A DNA stretch of 62,960 nucleotides. Source: Burkholderiales bacterium (GTDB lineage Bacteria; Pseudomonadota; Gammaproteobacteria; Burkholderiales; UBA11063). The notes below the pieces were generated by a model. That model saw only the letters and a program-made list of their open reading frames with translations, was not told the origin of the DNA and searched no databases. The stretch is taken from the NCBI GenBank assembly GCA_028693355.1, contig JAQUVM010000004.1, positions 1-62,960 of the forward strand, written 5' to 3'. Positions 1-9,892 of the stretch are shown here, one piece after another (position 1 is the stretch's first letter; the number at the start of each line of letters is the position of its first letter). The translations under genes and the position numbers were made by a program.

Positions 1-271
1 TGTAATGAAATTACAAATTCAAGTTGGAAATGATGGCGTAATTCAAGATGCTAAGTTTAAAACATATGGTTGTGGTTCTGCAATTGCTTCTTCTTCATTG
101 GTGACTGAGTGGCTAAAAGGTAAAACTTTAGATGAGGCGGGTACTATCAAAAATAGTGCTATTGCCGAAGAATTAGAATTGCCACCAGTTAAGATCCATT
201 GTTCAGTATTGGCTGAAGATGCAATTAAAGCGGCGATAGAAGACTATCGTAGCAAGAATAAATCTGCTTAA
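1..271 (+). CDS. iscU: Fe-S cluster scaffold protein IscU (5'-partial)
   Basis: Scaffold on which sulfur from IscS and iron are built into [2Fe-2S] clusters before hand-off through HscA/HscB. Only about the C-terminal two thirds is present. The frame is open to the window edge (a GTA codon precedes the ATG at base 5), and the visible residues match IscU from about residue 40 of the usual 128, so that ATG is an internal Met and not the start. Two of the three cluster cysteines are visible (YGCGSAIASS and KIHCSV), with the LPPVK loop that HscA recognises between them. The first cysteine lies outside the window. iscA follows after 126 bp. Confidence 0.97.
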   Translation, partial: VMKLQIQVGNDGVIQDAKFKTYGCGSAIASSSLVTEWLKGKTLDEAGTIKNSAIAEELELPPVKIHCSVLAEDAIKAAIEDYRSKNKSA

Positions 272-397
272 GTATTTGAATTGCGTATAAACAGTACTGC
301 TGAAAATATAACTATATGTATAAGGATTAGTGCATCAGGATTATTTTTGCATTATGATAATTACAAAATTTAAATAAGTAGACATCGGAGAATTATT

Positions 398-721
398 ATG
401 GCTGTTAGCGCAACAGAAACTGCTGCAACACGCGTCAAAACCTTTTTAGAAAAAAGAGGAAAAGGTATTGGTTTACGTCTTGGGGTGAAAACATCTGGAT
501 GCTCTGGTTTAGCATACAAAATTGAATTTGTAGATGCTGCCAATGAAGAGGATAAATTATTTGAATCTAATGGTATTAATATTTATGTTGATGCTAAGAG
601 TTTGCAATATTTAGATGGGACTGTTCTTGATTATACTAAAGAGGGTGTGCAAGAAGGTTTTAAATTTACCAATCCAAACGTAAAAGATGAGTGTGGTTGT
701 GGTGAAAGTTTCACTATTTAG
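398..721 (+). CDS. iscA: Iron-sulfur assembly protein IscA
   Basis: A-type Fe-S carrier that takes clusters from the scaffold and delivers them to apoproteins, mainly [4Fe-4S] targets. The 107 residues match the usual family length. The three ligand cysteines are at positions 35 (SGCSGL), 99 and 101 (CGCGES), the same spacing as the E. coli protein. GGAG sits about 8 bp before the ATG. It lies between iscU and hscB in the normal isc order. A GC-rich hairpin with a short T run follows the stop, so part of the transcription may end here before hscB. Confidence 0.97.
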   Translation: MAVSATETAATRVKTFLEKRGKGIGLRLGVKTSGCSGLAYKIEFVDAANEEDKLFESNGINIYVDAKSLQYLDGTVLDYTKEGVQEGFKFTNPNVKDECGCGESFTI

Positions 722-749
722 TATCTTATGTTTATTAGGTGTAATGAAT

Positions 750-777
750 GTGCCCCAGATTTATCATGGGGCATTTT
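750..777 (+). terminator. Possible intrinsic terminator after iscA
   Basis: TGCCCCA pairs with TGGGGCA across a 9-base loop and is followed by TTTT. It lies 29 bases after the iscA stop. The T run is short, so it may act as an attenuator that lowers hscBA expression relative to iscUA and not as a full stop. Confidence 0.5.
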
Positions 778-868
778 GATTAAACTAAGGTCACTTTTGG
801 TAAGTAAAAATTTTGTATATATTTATTGAATAAGTTGTTTATAATTTAAAATAGTAAAGTAGTGAGTT

Positions 869-1393
869 ATGTTTGATGAAATTTTAAATAAGAATTATTT
901 CCAATTATTTGGATTAGAGCAAAATTTCGTAATTGATATAGAGCAGTTACAAAATAAAATGCGTGAATTACAAAATATTTATCATCCAGATAATTTTGCA
1001 AATGATCAAGAGTATTTAAATAAAGCTCTAATGATATCAAGCCATATTAATCATGCATATAAGTCCTTACAAGACTCTCAGTTAAGAGCTACTTATTTAT
1101 TAGAGCTAAATGGTGTAGAAGTTGATTTAGTTTATGATACTAAATTTAGTTCAGAGTTTTTGATGGCTCAAATAGAAATTCGTGAGAGAATTGAAGAAGC
1201 TAAAGATGATGAAGATATTGATGAATTAGAAAATCTTGAAACTGAATTAAAAAAAGAGAAACAAAAGTTAGAGCGTGATATTACAGACTTATTTGTTAAT
1301 GAAGAATTTCAAGCAATTATTGAATTAATTAAGCAATTAGCATTTTATAATAAATTATTAATTGTTGTTGATGATAGTATATCATCATTATAA
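869..1393 (+). CDS. hscB: Fe-S co-chaperone HscB (J-domain protein)
   Basis: Co-chaperone that brings IscU to HscA and stimulates HscA ATPase activity. The N-terminal J domain carries the diagnostic HPD tripeptide at residues 39-41. The C-terminal part is an acidic, Glu/Lys-rich helical region, as expected for the IscU-binding three-helix domain. The length of 174 aa is normal. A TATAAT hexamer lies about 23 bp upstream of the ATG without a clear -35 box, so a local promoter after the iscA hairpin is possible but weakly supported. hscA begins 21 bp downstream. Confidence 0.95.
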   Translation: MFDEILNKNYFQLFGLEQNFVIDIEQLQNKMRELQNIYHPDNFANDQEYLNKALMISSHINHAYKSLQDSQLRATYLLELNGVEVDLVYDTKFSSEFLMAQIEIRERIEEAKDDEDIDELENLETELKKEKQKLERDITDLFVNEEFQAIIELIKQLAFYNKLLIVVDDSISSL

Positions 1394-1414
1394 AAATATT
1401 GAAAGATAAATAGT

Positions 1415-3292
1415 ATGGCATTATTGCAAATCGCAGAACCAGATATGGCGGGTAATCCTCACCAAAGAAATATAGCAATTGGAATTGATTTAGGAACAAC
1501 AAATTCACTTGTCGCTACAGTAAAAAGTGGTGAAGCATCGGTATTGGTTGATCATGATGGTAGAAAATTAATTCCATCTATAGTGCATTATGGTACTGAT
1601 GAAACTATAGTTGGTAACCAAGCAATTTCATTTAGAGTAGAAGATCCTGCAAATACTATAGTATCGGTAAAGCGTTTTATGGGACGTAGTTTTTCAGACT
1701 TAGATTCTAATATTACTTATCCATATAAATTTATTGCATCAGGTGATAGTATCCAAATCAATACCAGAAATGGTGCAAAAAACCCAGTGCAGATATCAGC
1801 CGACTTATTAAAATATTTACGTGAGATAGCAGTCGAAGCTATGGGTGAAGAGCCTACAGGTGTGGTAATTACGGTACCTGCTTATTTTGATGATGCGCAG
1901 CGTCATGCAACTAAGCAAGCTGGGGAGTTGGCAGGTCTAAATGTTTTGCGACTACTAAATGAGCCGACTGCAGCAGCTATTGCATATGGCTTAGATAGTA
2001 AAAATGAAGGAACTTTTTTAGTTTATGATCTAGGTGGTGGTACTTTTGATGTGTCAATACTTCGTCTAACTAAGGGGGTTTTTGAAGTGCTCTCAGTCAG
2101 TGGAGATACACATCTTGGTGGAGATGATTTTGATCATCGTTTATTTTGTCATATTTTAGAAAAGTGTGCATTATCGCAATTAAATGATAGTGATAGCACA
2201 TTGCTCTTAATGAAGGCAAAGTCAATTAAAGAACAGCTTACATTGTCTGATCGAGCATCTTTTAATGTAGTGTTATCTTGTAAGAAAATAGTTAATTTTT
2301 CAATTACTCGTCATGAATTTGAGGAGATAATGTTAAAGCTTGTACAAAAAACATTATTACCAGTAAAGAAAGCATTGCGTGATGCAAAGCTAGATAAAGA
2401 TGAAATTAATGAAATTGTAATGGTTGGCGGTTCAACTCGGATGTTGTTAGTTCGTCAAGTAATTCGTGAGTTTTTTAATAAAGAGCCACTTACTTCTATT
2501 AACCCTGATGAAGTAGTTGCAATTGGTGCTAGTATACAAGCGGATGTTTTAGTTGGTAATAAAAAAGACGATGATTGGTTATTGTTAGATGTAACTCCTT
2601 TATCGCTTGGCGTTGAAACTATGGGAGGTTTAGTTGAAAAAATTATCCCGCGTAATTCTACGTTGCCAATCGCTAGAGCTCAAGATTTTACAACATATAA
2701 AGATGGCCAAACTGCAATGACTATACATGTTTTGCAAGGAGAGCGTGAATTAGTAAAAGACTGTCGTTCTTTAGCAAAATTTACTTTGCGCGGAATCCCT
2801 CCTATGGTGGCAGGACAAGCTAGAATTCGTATTACTTATCAAATTGATGCTGATGGATTGCTATCAGTAAGTGCAAAAGAAATGGTAACTGGAGTTAGTA
2901 GTTCAATTGAAGTTAAGCCTAGCTTTGGTTTAAATGATGGTGATATTGGCAAAATGCTACAAGAGTCAATTACTAATGCTGGTATTGATATTGAGGCTAG
3001 ATTGTATCAAGAAGCTATAGTTGATGCTAATGCCATTTTAGACTCTGTTGAGAAGGCTTTATTTGCTGATAGTGACTTGTTAGAAGAGTTGGAGTTATCT
3101 AAAATTAATAATTCTTGTTTAAAGTTAAAAATTGCAATAGCAAAACCTGTGGACAATTATAGATCTTCAAGTGAGTCTTTAAAGCATCTAGTTGAAGAAC
3201 TAAATCATGTTAGTAGTGATTTTGCAAATATACGTATGGATAGAGCTATTAATAAGGCTTTTTCTGGTAAAAAAGTTAGTGATCTGGAATAA
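1415..3292 (+). CDS. hscA: Fe-S cluster assembly chaperone HscA (Hsp70 family)
   Basis: Specialised Hsp70 that binds the LPPVK loop of IscU and drives cluster release by ATP hydrolysis. The nucleotide-binding domain (about residues 20-385) shows the Hsp70 signatures [19 protein letters not shown] and VMVGGSTR. The linker [11 protein letters not shown] leads into the substrate-binding domain and a C-terminal helical lid. The length of 625 aa is near the usual ~616. The gene ends in a strong terminator. The ferredoxin gene (fdx) that normally accompanies hscBA is not found here or between iscA and hscB. Confidence 0.97.
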   Translation: MALLQIAEPDMAGNPHQRNIAIGIDLGTTNSLVATVKSGEASVLVDHDGRKLIPSIVHYGTDETIVGNQAISFRVEDPANTIVSVKRFMGRSFSDLDSNITYPYKFIASGDSIQINTRNGAKNPVQISADLLKYLREIAVEAMGEEPTGVVITVPAYFDDAQRHATKQAGELAGLNVLRLLNEPTAAAIAYGLDSKNEGTFLVYDLGGGTFDVSILRLTKGVFEVLSVSGDTHLGGDDFDHRLFCHILEKCALSQLNDSDSTLLLMKAKSIKEQLTLSDRASFNVVLSCKKIVNFSITRHEFEEIMLKLVQKTLLPVKKALRDAKLDKDEINEIVMVGGSTRMLLVRQVIREFFNKEPLTSINPDEVVAIGASIQADVLVGNKKDDDWLLLDVTPLSLGVETMGGLVEKIIPRNSTLPIARAQDFTTYKDGQTAMTIHVLQGERELVKDCRSLAKFTLRGIPPMVAGQARIRITYQIDADGLLSVSAKEMVTGVSSSIEVKPSFGLNDGDIGKMLQESITNAGIDIEARLYQEAIVDANAILDSVEKALFADSDLLEELELSKINNSCLKLKIAIAKPVDNYRSSSESLKHLVEELNHVSSDFANIRMDRAINKAFSGKKVSDLE

Positions 3293-3316
3293 TTAACCTT
3301 TAGAACGTGGGTATTT

Positions 3317-3350
3317 AAAAATAGCACCTTATTAATAGGTGCTATTTTTT
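3317..3350 (+). terminator. Intrinsic terminator of the isc-hsc cluster
   Basis: A 13-bp perfect stem (AAAAATAGCACCT with AGGTGCTATTTTT) closes a 7-base loop and ends in a T run, 24 bp after the hscA stop. Confidence 0.88.
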
Positions 3351-3441
3351 GTAGATTATTACAGTAAATTAATTATTTATAATATAATTTTGGCATTATT
3401 TTTATAAATTGTAATTATATAACTAGGGAATTGTTTAATAT

Positions 3442-4974
3442 ATGAAATATAATGTTTTTTTATTGTCTATTTTATGTGTTATTAGTAATAATATTTTTGC
3501 TACAGAGTTATCTTCGTCTGAAAGCGGTACTATTAGTAATAAAAAGTTGCATTCAGTTCAATATAATTTAGCCGAGAGTCATGATTTTTATATTGATCAG
3601 TGCGCTCGTGATGAAAATGGTATTTGTATTCCAATTTCTTATCATGAGCAATATATTTCTCCTAATCACTATCCTCAAAATCCTTATGGCTATATGATTA
3701 GTGGTGGTGGAACTAGAGTTCTGACAGAGAGTGATAATGCAAAAAGTAACTGGAGTAAATTTTTTACCAATGGTACGTATAATGTATTTACGGGTGCAGC
3801 ATCAGGGATGTTAAATCCTTATAATATAAACTATGCTTATGGCGGTAATGTTTTTATGCAATCAGGGCACGTTAATAATTTTTCGGTGGGTGGTGCTTTT
3901 GAGGTTATTAATCCTTTTTTACAGCCGGATAAGAGGTATTTAACTGGCGATATTTCATATTATATGTTACCAAATTCACAAGTTGTAACACCATCTCAGT
4001 TATTTGTTGAGTATCAAATACCAGACACATTTCAAGTAGATGCTGGTTGGATTTTTATACAGACGCCATGGATGAATTCTTATGATGATGCAATGCTCGT
4101 GACTGCACCTTACCAAGGCGTATTAGCTAATTATCAATTATCTAATAATTGGCGTTTAACCGGTGTTGCTAGTAATGGCTATGAAATATTTGGTAATACA
4201 TCATTTGGTGGTGATACTTATTATAATGATAAATATGGAAACTTTCGTTCGCCATATAATGGTTCAAGCCCAATTACGGGTAATATGTCTACTAATGGTA
4301 GCTATGCACTAGGTGCTGTATATCATCCTAGTGAAGACTACAAGTTAAATCTTTGGGCTTATACTTTTGAAAATTATGCCAATACCATATACGGAGATTC
4401 AGAGTATGAGTTTCATGTGAATCCAGTTAATAAGTTTAATGTTGGTGTTCAAATTGGTAACCAAAATACTATAGGTTTAGGTAGTCATACCATTCCTTAT
4501 GTTGCTGGGGATGGCTCGGTAAATAGTTATTTATATGGTGCTAAGATTGGATATAGTTTTGATGATTGGTTAAATGCTGAAATTTCATACGATAGCATGT
4601 TTGGACCAAATAACTCATTTTATGGTGGTGGATTTGTTTCTCCATATTCATTCACTGTAGTAAATGATCCATTGTACACATCTGGTCTTGGTGCTGGTAT
4701 GATCGAGCAAGGTGGCGGTAATTCATACAGAGGTGCTTTAACATTTAAACCTTTTCCAAGTGATAGTAAGTCAAAAATTGAAATCGCATACGAGCAATTT
4801 AATACTATAAATCCATTGCAAGAGTATGATTTTGATTTTAAATGGGTTCCTAATAGCGGGCCTCGCGGTTTAATTGTCCATTTTGAAGGCGATTATGCTT
4901 TGGCTCCTAAAACTAATTCGATGGATGGTGGTAGCTTTATCTACATGGAGACTATGCTTAGTTATACTTATTAA
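3442..4974 (+). CDS. Porin-like outer-membrane beta-barrel protein
   Basis: Probable outer-membrane channel. A hydrophobic N-terminus ending NNIFA is a typical signal peptide, with cleavage near residue 20. The mature ~490 residues are rich in Gly, Asn, Tyr and Ser with alternating aromatic strands, for example NAEISYDSMFG, and end in LSYTY. A terminal aromatic is the Bam recognition signature of barrel proteins. Overall appearance and length recall OprD-family substrate-specific porins, but that assignment is by impression only. The first ~70 mature residues contain two cysteines (DQCARDENGICIP) and look like an extra N-terminal segment. It stands alone between two terminators. Confidence 0.6.
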   Translation: MKYNVFLLSILCVISNNIFATELSSSESGTISNKKLHSVQYNLAESHDFYIDQCARDENGICIPISYHEQYISPNHYPQNPYGYMISGGGTRVLTESDNAKSNWSKFFTNGTYNVFTGAASGMLNPYNINYAYGGNVFMQSGHVNNFSVGGAFEVINPFLQPDKRYLTGDISYYMLPNSQVVTPSQLFVEYQIPDTFQVDAGWIFIQTPWMNSYDDAMLVTAPYQGVLANYQLSNNWRLTGVASNGYEIFGNTSFGGDTYYNDKYGNFRSPYNGSSPITGNMSTNGSYALGAVYHPSEDYKLNLWAYTFENYANTIYGDSEYEFHVNPVNKFNVGVQIGNQNTIGLGSHTIPYVAGDGSVNSYLYGAKIGYSFDDWLNAEISYDSMFGPNNSFYGGGFVSPYSFTVVNDPLYTSGLGAGMIEQGGGNSYRGALTFKPFPSDSKSKIEIAYEQFNTINPLQEYDFDFKWVPNSGPRGLIVHFEGDYALAPKTNSMDGGSFIYMETMLSYTY

Positions 4975-5005
4975 AAGTATTGAACTTTTATATTTTGATT
5001 ATGTT

Positions 5006-5034
5006 GGTCTATTAATAAAAAATAGACCTTCTTT
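5006..5034 (+). terminator. Intrinsic terminator after the porin-like gene
   Basis: GGTCTATT pairs with AATAGACC over a 7-base A-rich loop and is followed by a T-rich tail (TTCTTTAATTT). It lies about 30 bp after the stop codon. Confidence 0.65.
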
Positions 5035-5086
5035 AATTTATATATTGTTATATACCATCTTATCATCCTGAAACTTAAGATAGTAA

Positions 5087-5116
5087 TTGCAATATGTTTA
5101 GTGAGTGTGTTATAAT
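5087..5116 (+). promoter_or_regulatory. Promoter of the S10 ribosomal operon
   Basis: TTGCAA (-35) and a perfect TATAAT (-10) are separated by 18 bp, and TGT directly before the -10 box makes it an extended -10 (TGTTATAAT). Predicted transcription would start near 5123 and leave a leader of about 95 nt before rplC. Confidence 0.8.
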
Positions 5117-5152
5117 TACGTCCCTATTATCTATATTTGGGATGATAGTGTA

Positions 5153-5189
5153 TTGGTCAATTGTAACCAAGCTGCCGTCATTCGGCGGT
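5153..5189 (+). promoter_or_regulatory. Structured leader of the rplC operon
   Basis: Two small hairpins sit side by side in the presumed mRNA leader: TTGGT/ACCAA with an 8-base loop, then GCTGCCG/CGGCGGT with loop TCATT, including G-U pairs. They are a candidate site for ribosomal-protein feedback (in other bacteria L4 acts on the S10 leader). The function here is inference; only the base pairing is seen. Confidence 0.4.
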
Positions 5190-5217
5190 GGTGTATAATA
5201 ATAAGAAAGGTAACAAA

Positions 5218-5862
5218 ATGAGTCTAGGATTATTAGGTCAAAAGCTTGGTATGACTCGTATTTTCGCGGAAGATGGTTCGTCAATCCCTGTAACGGTATT
5301 GTCAGTATCTGCTAATCGCGTTGTACAAGTTAAAACTGTAGCAACAGACGGATATGATTCAGTTCAAGTGACTTTTGGAGCTAAAAAAGCTAATCGCGTA
5401 AATAAAGCGTCAAAAGGTCACTATGCAAAAGCTGGTGTTGAAGCTGGTATTGCACTACATGAATTTCCTTTAACTGCTGAAGAAGTTGCAAACTTCCAAC
5501 CAGGTTCTACTTTAACAGTAGAAATTTTCTCAGCTGGGCAATCAGTTGATGTAACTGGTACTTCAAAAGGTAAAGGCTTTGCTGGTGCTATTAAGCGTCA
5601 TAATTTCTCATCAAACCGTGCTTCACATGGTAACTCTGTATCTCATAACGCTCCAGGTTCTATTGGTCAGCGTCAAGATCCAGGTCGTGTATTCCCAGGT
5701 AAGAGAATGGCTGGTCATTTAGGTAATGTTCAAGTAACTACACAAAATCTAGAAGTAGTGCGTGTTGATGCTGAACGTGGATTACTATTGATAAAAGGTG
5801 CTGTACCGGGTTCTAGAGGCGGTAACGTTATTGTTAGCCCAAGTGTGAAGGTAGGTGCATAA
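5218..5862 (+). CDS. rplC: 50S ribosomal protein L3
   Basis: Early-assembly large-subunit protein that reaches the peptidyl-transferase centre. The track ORF begins at 5188, but the family start ([16 protein letters not shown]) is at 5218, preceded by AAGAAAGG, giving 214 aa. The long internal loop [22 protein letters not shown] contains the Gln that is N5-methylated by PrmB in many proteobacteria. It is the first gene of the cluster here. In most betaproteobacteria rpsJ (S10) comes immediately before it; here a promoter and a terminator occupy that place. It ends in a stop that overlaps the rplD start by one base (TAATG). Confidence 0.98.
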   Translation: MSLGLLGQKLGMTRIFAEDGSSIPVTVLSVSANRVVQVKTVATDGYDSVQVTFGAKKANRVNKASKGHYAKAGVEAGIALHEFPLTAEEVANFQPGSTLTVEIFSAGQSVDVTGTSKGKGFAGAIKRHNFSSNRASHGNSVSHNAPGSIGQRQDPGRVFPGKRMAGHLGNVQVTTQNLEVVRVDAERGLLLIKGAVPGSRGGNVIVSPSVKVGA

Positions 5863-6494
5863 TGGAATTAAAATTAATCAATGTACAAGGCCAAAATGCA
5901 GGTAATATGCCTGTAAATGAATCGGTTTTTGGTCGTGAATATAATGAAGATTTAGTTCATCAGGTTGTAACAGCATTCTTAGCTAATGCTCGTTCTGGTA
6001 CTCGTAAACAAAAAACACGTAGTGAAGTTGCTCACTCTACAAAAAAACCTTGGAGACAAAAAGGTACAGGACGTGCTCGTTCTGGTACTACAGCTTCTCC
6101 AGTTTGGCGTAGTGGTGGTCGTGCTTTCCCTAATACACCTGATGAGAATTTCTCACATAAAGTAAATCGTAAAATGTACCGTGCAGGTATGGCAGCTATA
6201 TTATCTAAATTAGTTGCAGATGATCGTTTAGTTGTTACAAGTGAATTTAATATTGATTCACCTAAAACTAAATCTTTTATATCAGCATTAAATAATATGT
6301 CATTAGCGAATGAGAAGACAGTATTGGTAGTAGTTGATGAATTAACTGAAAATGTATACTACGCTTCACGTAATTTACCAACAGTTCTAGTTTTAGAAGC
6401 TCACCAAATTGATCCATACACTTTATTGCGTTGTAATAAAGTTGTATTTACTCAAAAGGCTATTGAACAAGTAGAGGGGCAATTCTCATGCTAA
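5862..6494 (+). CDS. rplD: 50S ribosomal protein L4
   Basis: 23S rRNA-binding protein whose extended loop lines the peptide exit tunnel. In several bacteria it also represses its own operon. The loop region is recognisable in the basic stretch around [14 protein letters not shown] and [15 protein letters not shown]. The length of 210 aa is normal. The start codon shares a base with the rplC stop, and the end overlaps rplW by 7 bases, so the three genes are translationally coupled. Confidence 0.98.
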   Translation: MELKLINVQGQNAGNMPVNESVFGREYNEDLVHQVVTAFLANARSGTRKQKTRSEVAHSTKKPWRQKGTGRARSGTTASPVWRSGGRAFPNTPDENFSHKVNRKMYRAGMAAILSKLVADDRLVVTSEFNIDSPKTKSFISALNNMSLANEKTVLVVVDELTENVYYASRNLPTVLVLEAHQIDPYTLLRCNKVVFTQKAIEQVEGQFSC

Positions 6495-6787
6495 AAATGG
6501 ATTTATATAACGTATTAATTTCTCCTGTAGTTACAGAGAAAGCTAATAATGTAGCAGAGAAACATGGACAAGTTGTGTTCAAAGTATTGCCTCAGGCTAC
6601 AAAACAAGAGATTAAAGCTGCTTTTGAATTGGCATTTAATGCTGAAGTTTCTTCAGTACGTGTATCAAACACAAAGGGTAAAGCAAAACGATTTGGTCGT
6701 TTTTCTGGACGCCGTGCTAATTGGAAAAAAGCTTATATCAGTTTGAAACCAGGTCAAGATTTTGACTTAGCTGCAAATCAGAAGTAA
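6488..6787 (+). CDS. rplW: 50S ribosomal protein L23
   Basis: Exit-tunnel protein that docks trigger factor and SRP. The [10 protein letters not shown] motif near the N-terminus and the basic loop [23 protein letters not shown] are typical. The first ATG at 6488 is kept because GAGGGG lies about 9 bp upstream, inside the end of rplD. A second in-frame ATG three codons later is possible. The length is 99 aa. Confidence 0.97.
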   Translation: MLKMDLYNVLISPVVTEKANNVAEKHGQVVFKVLPQATKQEIKAAFELAFNAEVSSVRVSNTKGKAKRFGRFSGRRANWKKAYISLKPGQDFDLAANQK

Positions 6788-6802
6788 TAGGAGTATTATT
6801 AC

Positions 6803-7630
6803 ATGGCTATTATTAAATTAAAACCTACAACGCCTGGTCAACGTGGTGTTGTTAAGGTAGTTACTCCAGGATTACATAAAGGTAAACCTTTTGCTGCTTT
6901 GTTAGAAAAGCAAACTCGTGGATCTGGGCGTAATCATCATGGTCGTATTACTGTTCGTCATAAAGGTGGCGGTCATAAACAGCATTACCGTATCGTTGAT
7001 TTCAAACGTAATAAATTAAATATTCCAGCTACAGTAGAGCGTATTGAGTATGATCCTAATCGTACTGCGCATATTGCTTTATTGTGCTATGCTGATGGTG
7101 AGCGTTGTTATATCGTTGCTCCTAAAGGTTTAGAAGCTGGTCAAACAGTAATTTCTAGTAGCGGAGCTCCAATCAAAGTTGGTAATACGTTGCCATTAAG
7201 AAATATTCCTATTGGTACGACTGTTCACTGTGTAGAAATGAAGCCAGGTAAAGGTGCTCAATTAGCGCGTTCTGCTGGTACATCTGTTCAGTTATTAGGA
7301 CGTGATGGTATTTATGCTCAGTTACGTTTACGTTCTGGTGAAATCCGTAAGGTTCACTTAGATTGCAAAGCAACTGTTGGTGTTGTATCAAATGATGAGC
7401 ATAGCTTACGCCAATATGGTAAAGCTGGTGTGAAACGTTGGTTAGGTATTCGTCCTACAGTACGTGGTGTTGCAATGAATCCTGTAGATCATCCACATGG
7501 TGGTGGTGAAGGTAAAACAGCGGCAGGTATGGATCCAGTTTCACCTTGGGGTCAAAAAACTAAAGGCTTCAAGACTCGTAAAAACAAGCGTACTGATAAT
7601 ATGATTATCCGTGATCGTCGTCGTAAATAA
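6803..7630 (+). CDS. rplB: 50S ribosomal protein L2
   Basis: Essential primary 23S rRNA-binding protein needed for subunit association and peptidyl-transferase activity. Family signatures include [13 protein letters not shown] near the N-terminus and [12 protein letters not shown] near the C-terminus, which carries the conserved His close to the active site. The length of 275 aa is standard. It starts 15 bp after rplW with a GGAG ribosome-binding site. Confidence 0.98.
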   Translation: MAIIKLKPTTPGQRGVVKVVTPGLHKGKPFAALLEKQTRGSGRNHHGRITVRHKGGGHKQHYRIVDFKRNKLNIPATVERIEYDPNRTAHIALLCYADGERCYIVAPKGLEAGQTVISSSGAPIKVGNTLPLRNIPIGTTVHCVEMKPGKGAQLARSAGTSVQLLGRDGIYAQLRLRSGEIRKVHLDCKATVGVVSNDEHSLRQYGKAGVKRWLGIRPTVRGVAMNPVDHPHGGGEGKTAAGMDPVSPWGQKTKGFKTRKNKRTDNMIIRDRRRK

Positions 7631-7646
7631 TAGATAAGGAATAATA

Positions 7647-7922
7647 ATGGCTCGTTCATTGAAAAAAGGTCCTTTTATAGACCATCACTTAGTAAATAAA
7701 GTGTTAACGGCGGTAGAAAAGAATGATAAGCGTCCTATTAAAACATGGTCACGTCGTTCTACAATTTTACCTGAAATGATTGGTTTAACAATCGCTGTAC
7801 ATAACGGTCGTGCTCATGTGCCAGTTTATATTACTGACAATATGGTAGGTCATAAATTGGGTGAGTTCTCGTTAACTCGTACATTTAAAGGCCATGCAGC
7901 TGATAAAAAAGCTAAACGCTAA
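7647..7922 (+). CDS. rpsS: 30S ribosomal protein S19
   Basis: Small-subunit head protein that forms a complex with S13 near the A site. It starts [15 protein letters not shown], the canonical N-terminus, and contains the [13 protein letters not shown] signature. The length of 91 aa is normal. It sits between rplB and rplV with short gaps, as in nearly all bacteria. Confidence 0.98.
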   Translation: MARSLKKGPFIDHHLVNKVLTAVEKNDKRPIKTWSRRSTILPEMIGLTIAVHNGRAHVPVYITDNMVGHKLGEFSLTRTFKGHAADKKAKR

Positions 7923-7933
7923 GGAGTTATAAG

Positions 7934-8263
7934 ATGTTAGTTAAAGCTCAAGCAAAAAACATTCGTGTTTCTGCGCAAAAAGCACGTTTAGTTGCTGATT
8001 TGGTTCGTGGTGTTCCTGTAGCGCGTGCTCTAAATATATTGACTTTCAGCACTAAAAAATCTGCTGGAATAGTTAAAAAAGCATTAGAGTCGGCTATTGC
8101 AAATGCAGAACATAATGAAGGTGCTGATATTGATGCACTTAAAGTAAAAGAAATCTACGTTGATAAAGGCGCTAGTTTAAAACGCTTTACTGCACGTGCT
8201 AAAGGCCGTGGTAGTAAAATTGAAAAACAAACATGCCATATCAATGTAGTGGTTGGTTATTAA
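7934..8263 (+). CDS. rplV: 50S ribosomal protein L22
   Basis: Tunnel-lining protein that contacts all 23S domains; its beta-hairpin shapes the macrolide region of the exit tunnel. The hairpin end is visible as [20 protein letters not shown], close to the usual RxxPRAxGRAxxI pattern. The length of 109 aa is normal. GGAG lies before the ATG, 11 bp after rpsS. Confidence 0.97.
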   Translation: MLVKAQAKNIRVSAQKARLVADLVRGVPVARALNILTFSTKKSAGIVKKALESAIANAEHNEGADIDALKVKEIYVDKGASLKRFTARAKGRGSKIEKQTCHINVVVGY

Positions 8264-8275
8264 TAGGAGATCATC

Positions 8276-9022
8276 ATGGGACAAAAGATAGACCCTCGTG
8301 GTTTTAGATTGGCAATTACAAAGGATTGGTCTTCTCGCTGGTTTGCAAATAATCAATCATTTGCTTCTAATTTAGAAGAAGATATCAAAATTCGTGAATA
8401 TTTGGTAAAAAAAGTTGGTCGCCGTGCTGCTGTTGGTCGTGTTGTTATTGAACGCCCAGCAAAAAGCATTAAAGTGACAGTATTTACTGCTCGCCCTGGT
8501 GTTATCATCGGTAAAAAAGGTGAGGGTATTGAACAGCTGAAAAAAGAATTACAAAAGTTTACAAGTGTTCCTCTTCATGTAAATGTTGAAGAAATTCGTA
8601 AACCAGAGTTAAATGCTCAAATCGTAGCAGATCAAGTTGCACAACAATTGGAAAAGCGTGTAGCTTTCCGTCGTGCAATGAAGCGTTCTATGCAGTCAGC
8701 TATGAAATTAGGTGCAGAAGGTATCAAAATTGAAACATCTGGACGTTTAAATGGTATCGAGATTGCTCGTAGTGAGTGGTATCGTGAAGGTCGTGTGCCT
8801 CTTCATACTTTACGTGCTGATGTGGAATATTCTACAGCTGAAGCGTTGACAACTTATGGTATTATTGGTGTTAAAGTTTGGATTTACAAAGGTGACATCA
8901 ATACAAATAAGAATAAATTCTTCAAATCATCTAATGAAGATGATAAAAAAGCGAATAGAAAACCTAACAGTAAAAAACCTGCTCCTAGAAAAAGAAAGGT
9001 AGAAAAAGATGTTATCGCCTAA
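8276..9022 (+). CDS. rpsC: 30S ribosomal protein S3
   Basis: Head protein at the mRNA entry tunnel, with helicase activity together with S4. The N-terminal [12 protein letters not shown] and the type-II KH motif [13 protein letters not shown] are clear. At 248 aa it is slightly longer than the ~233 aa E. coli protein because of a Lys/Asn/Pro-rich C-terminal tail ([13 protein letters not shown]). The last 14 bases overlap the rplP start. Confidence 0.98.
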   Translation: MGQKIDPRGFRLAITKDWSSRWFANNQSFASNLEEDIKIREYLVKKVGRRAAVGRVVIERPAKSIKVTVFTARPGVIIGKKGEGIEQLKKELQKFTSVPLHVNVEEIRKPELNAQIVADQVAQQLEKRVAFRRAMKRSMQSAMKLGAEGIKIETSGRLNGIEIARSEWYREGRVPLHTLRADVEYSTAEALTTYGIIGVKVWIYKGDINTNKNKFFKSSNEDDKKANRKPNSKKPAPRKRKVEKDVIA

Positions 9023-9425
9023 TCGTTTGAAATACCGTAAAGTACAAAAGGGTCGTAATAAAGGACTAGCTACTCGTGGTAACAAAGTTAATTTTGGTGA
9101 ATTTGGTTTAAAATCTGTAGAGCGTGGTCGTATGACAGCTCGTCAGATCGAGGCTGCTCGTCGTGCTATGACTCGTCACATTAAACGTGGTGGTCGTGTA
9201 TGGATTCGTGTATTCCCTGATAAACCAATTTCTAAAAAACCTGCTGAAGTTCGTATGGGTGGAGGAAAAGGTTCTCCTGAGTACTTCGTAGCTGAAATTC
9301 AACCAGGTAAAATGTTATACGAAATGGATGGGGTGAGTGAAGAGCTTGCTCGTCAAGCATTTAGACTTGCAGCTGCTAAGTTGCCATTTAAAACAACATT
9401 TGTAATTAGACAGGTAGGTGCATAA
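9009..9425 (+). CDS. rplP: 50S ribosomal protein L16
   Basis: Late-assembly protein near the A site and the L7/L12 stalk base. The standard start [19 protein letters not shown] fixes the start codon within the end of rps[23 protein letters not shown] is the family core, including the Arg that is hydroxylated by YcfD in some relatives. The length is 138 aa. Confidence 0.98.
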   Translation: MLSPNRLKYRKVQKGRNKGLATRGNKVNFGEFGLKSVERGRMTARQIEAARRAMTRHIKRGGRVWIRVFPDKPISKKPAEVRMGGGKGSPEYFVAEIQPGKMLYEMDGVSEELARQAFRLAAAKLPFKTTFVIRQVGA

Positions 9426-9426
9426 G

Positions 9427-9612
9427 ATGACTAATGTAGAATTAAGAACGAAATCAGTAGAAGAGTTAAATTCTGAATTAGAAGCTCTATTGAAATCACA
9501 CTTCTCTTTACGTATGCAAGTTGCTATGCAACAACTTACTAAGACAAGTGATATTCGTAAAGTGCGTCGTGATATCGCACGTGTTAGAACTATTTTACGT
9601 GAAAAGGCTTAA
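9427..9612 (+). CDS. rpmC: 50S ribosomal protein L29
   Basis: Small two-helix protein beside the exit tunnel, next to L23. The track ORF starts at a GTG at 9418 that lies inside the end of rplP. The ATG at 9427, just after the rplP stop, gives the canonical 61-aa protein ([14 protein letters not shown]). The [14 protein letters not shown]-terminal helix is typical. Confidence 0.95.
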   Translation: MTNVELRTKSVEELNSELEALLKSHFSLRMQVAMQQLTKTSDIRKVRRDIARVRTILREKA

Positions 9613-9617
9613 TTGTT

Positions 9618-9866
9618 ATGACTAAAGTTGTTCGTACGTTAATTGGTAAAGTAGTTAGCGATAGCCGCGATAAGACTGTTTCAATTTTAATTGAACGTCG
9701 TGTTAAACATCCTTTATATGGCAAAATCATCAAGAAGTTTACTAAGTATCAAGCTCATGATGAAAATAATCAATATAAAGTTGGTGATATTGTAGTTATT
9801 GTTGAAACTAAGCCAGTTTCAAAAACTAAATCTTGGGCTGTTCAATCTTTGGTTGATAAAGCTTAA
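9618..9866 (+). CDS. rpsQ: 30S ribosomal protein S17
   Basis: Primary 16S rRNA binder in the body of the small subunit, with an OB fold. The signature [27 protein letters not shown] is present in full, and the length of 82 aa is normal. It is the last gene before a 151-bp gap that carries the promoter of the following spc-type cluster; this matches the S10/spc operon boundary in E. coli. Confidence 0.97.
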   Translation: MTKVVRTLIGKVVSDSRDKTVSILIERRVKHPLYGKIIKKFTKYQAHDENNQYKVGDIVVIVETKPVSKTKSWAVQSLVDKA

Positions 9867-9892
9867 GTATAATTTTTATTTTTAAAAATTAT

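Noticed and set aside
4874-5071. 65-aa plus ORF at the end of the porin-like gene
   Set aside because: Out of frame with the porin, overlaps its terminator and is a hydrophobic low-complexity translation.
5188-5217. Ten extra N-terminal residues of rplC in the ORF track
   Set aside because: They are not part of L3 and lie upstream of the ribosome-binding site AAGAAAGG.
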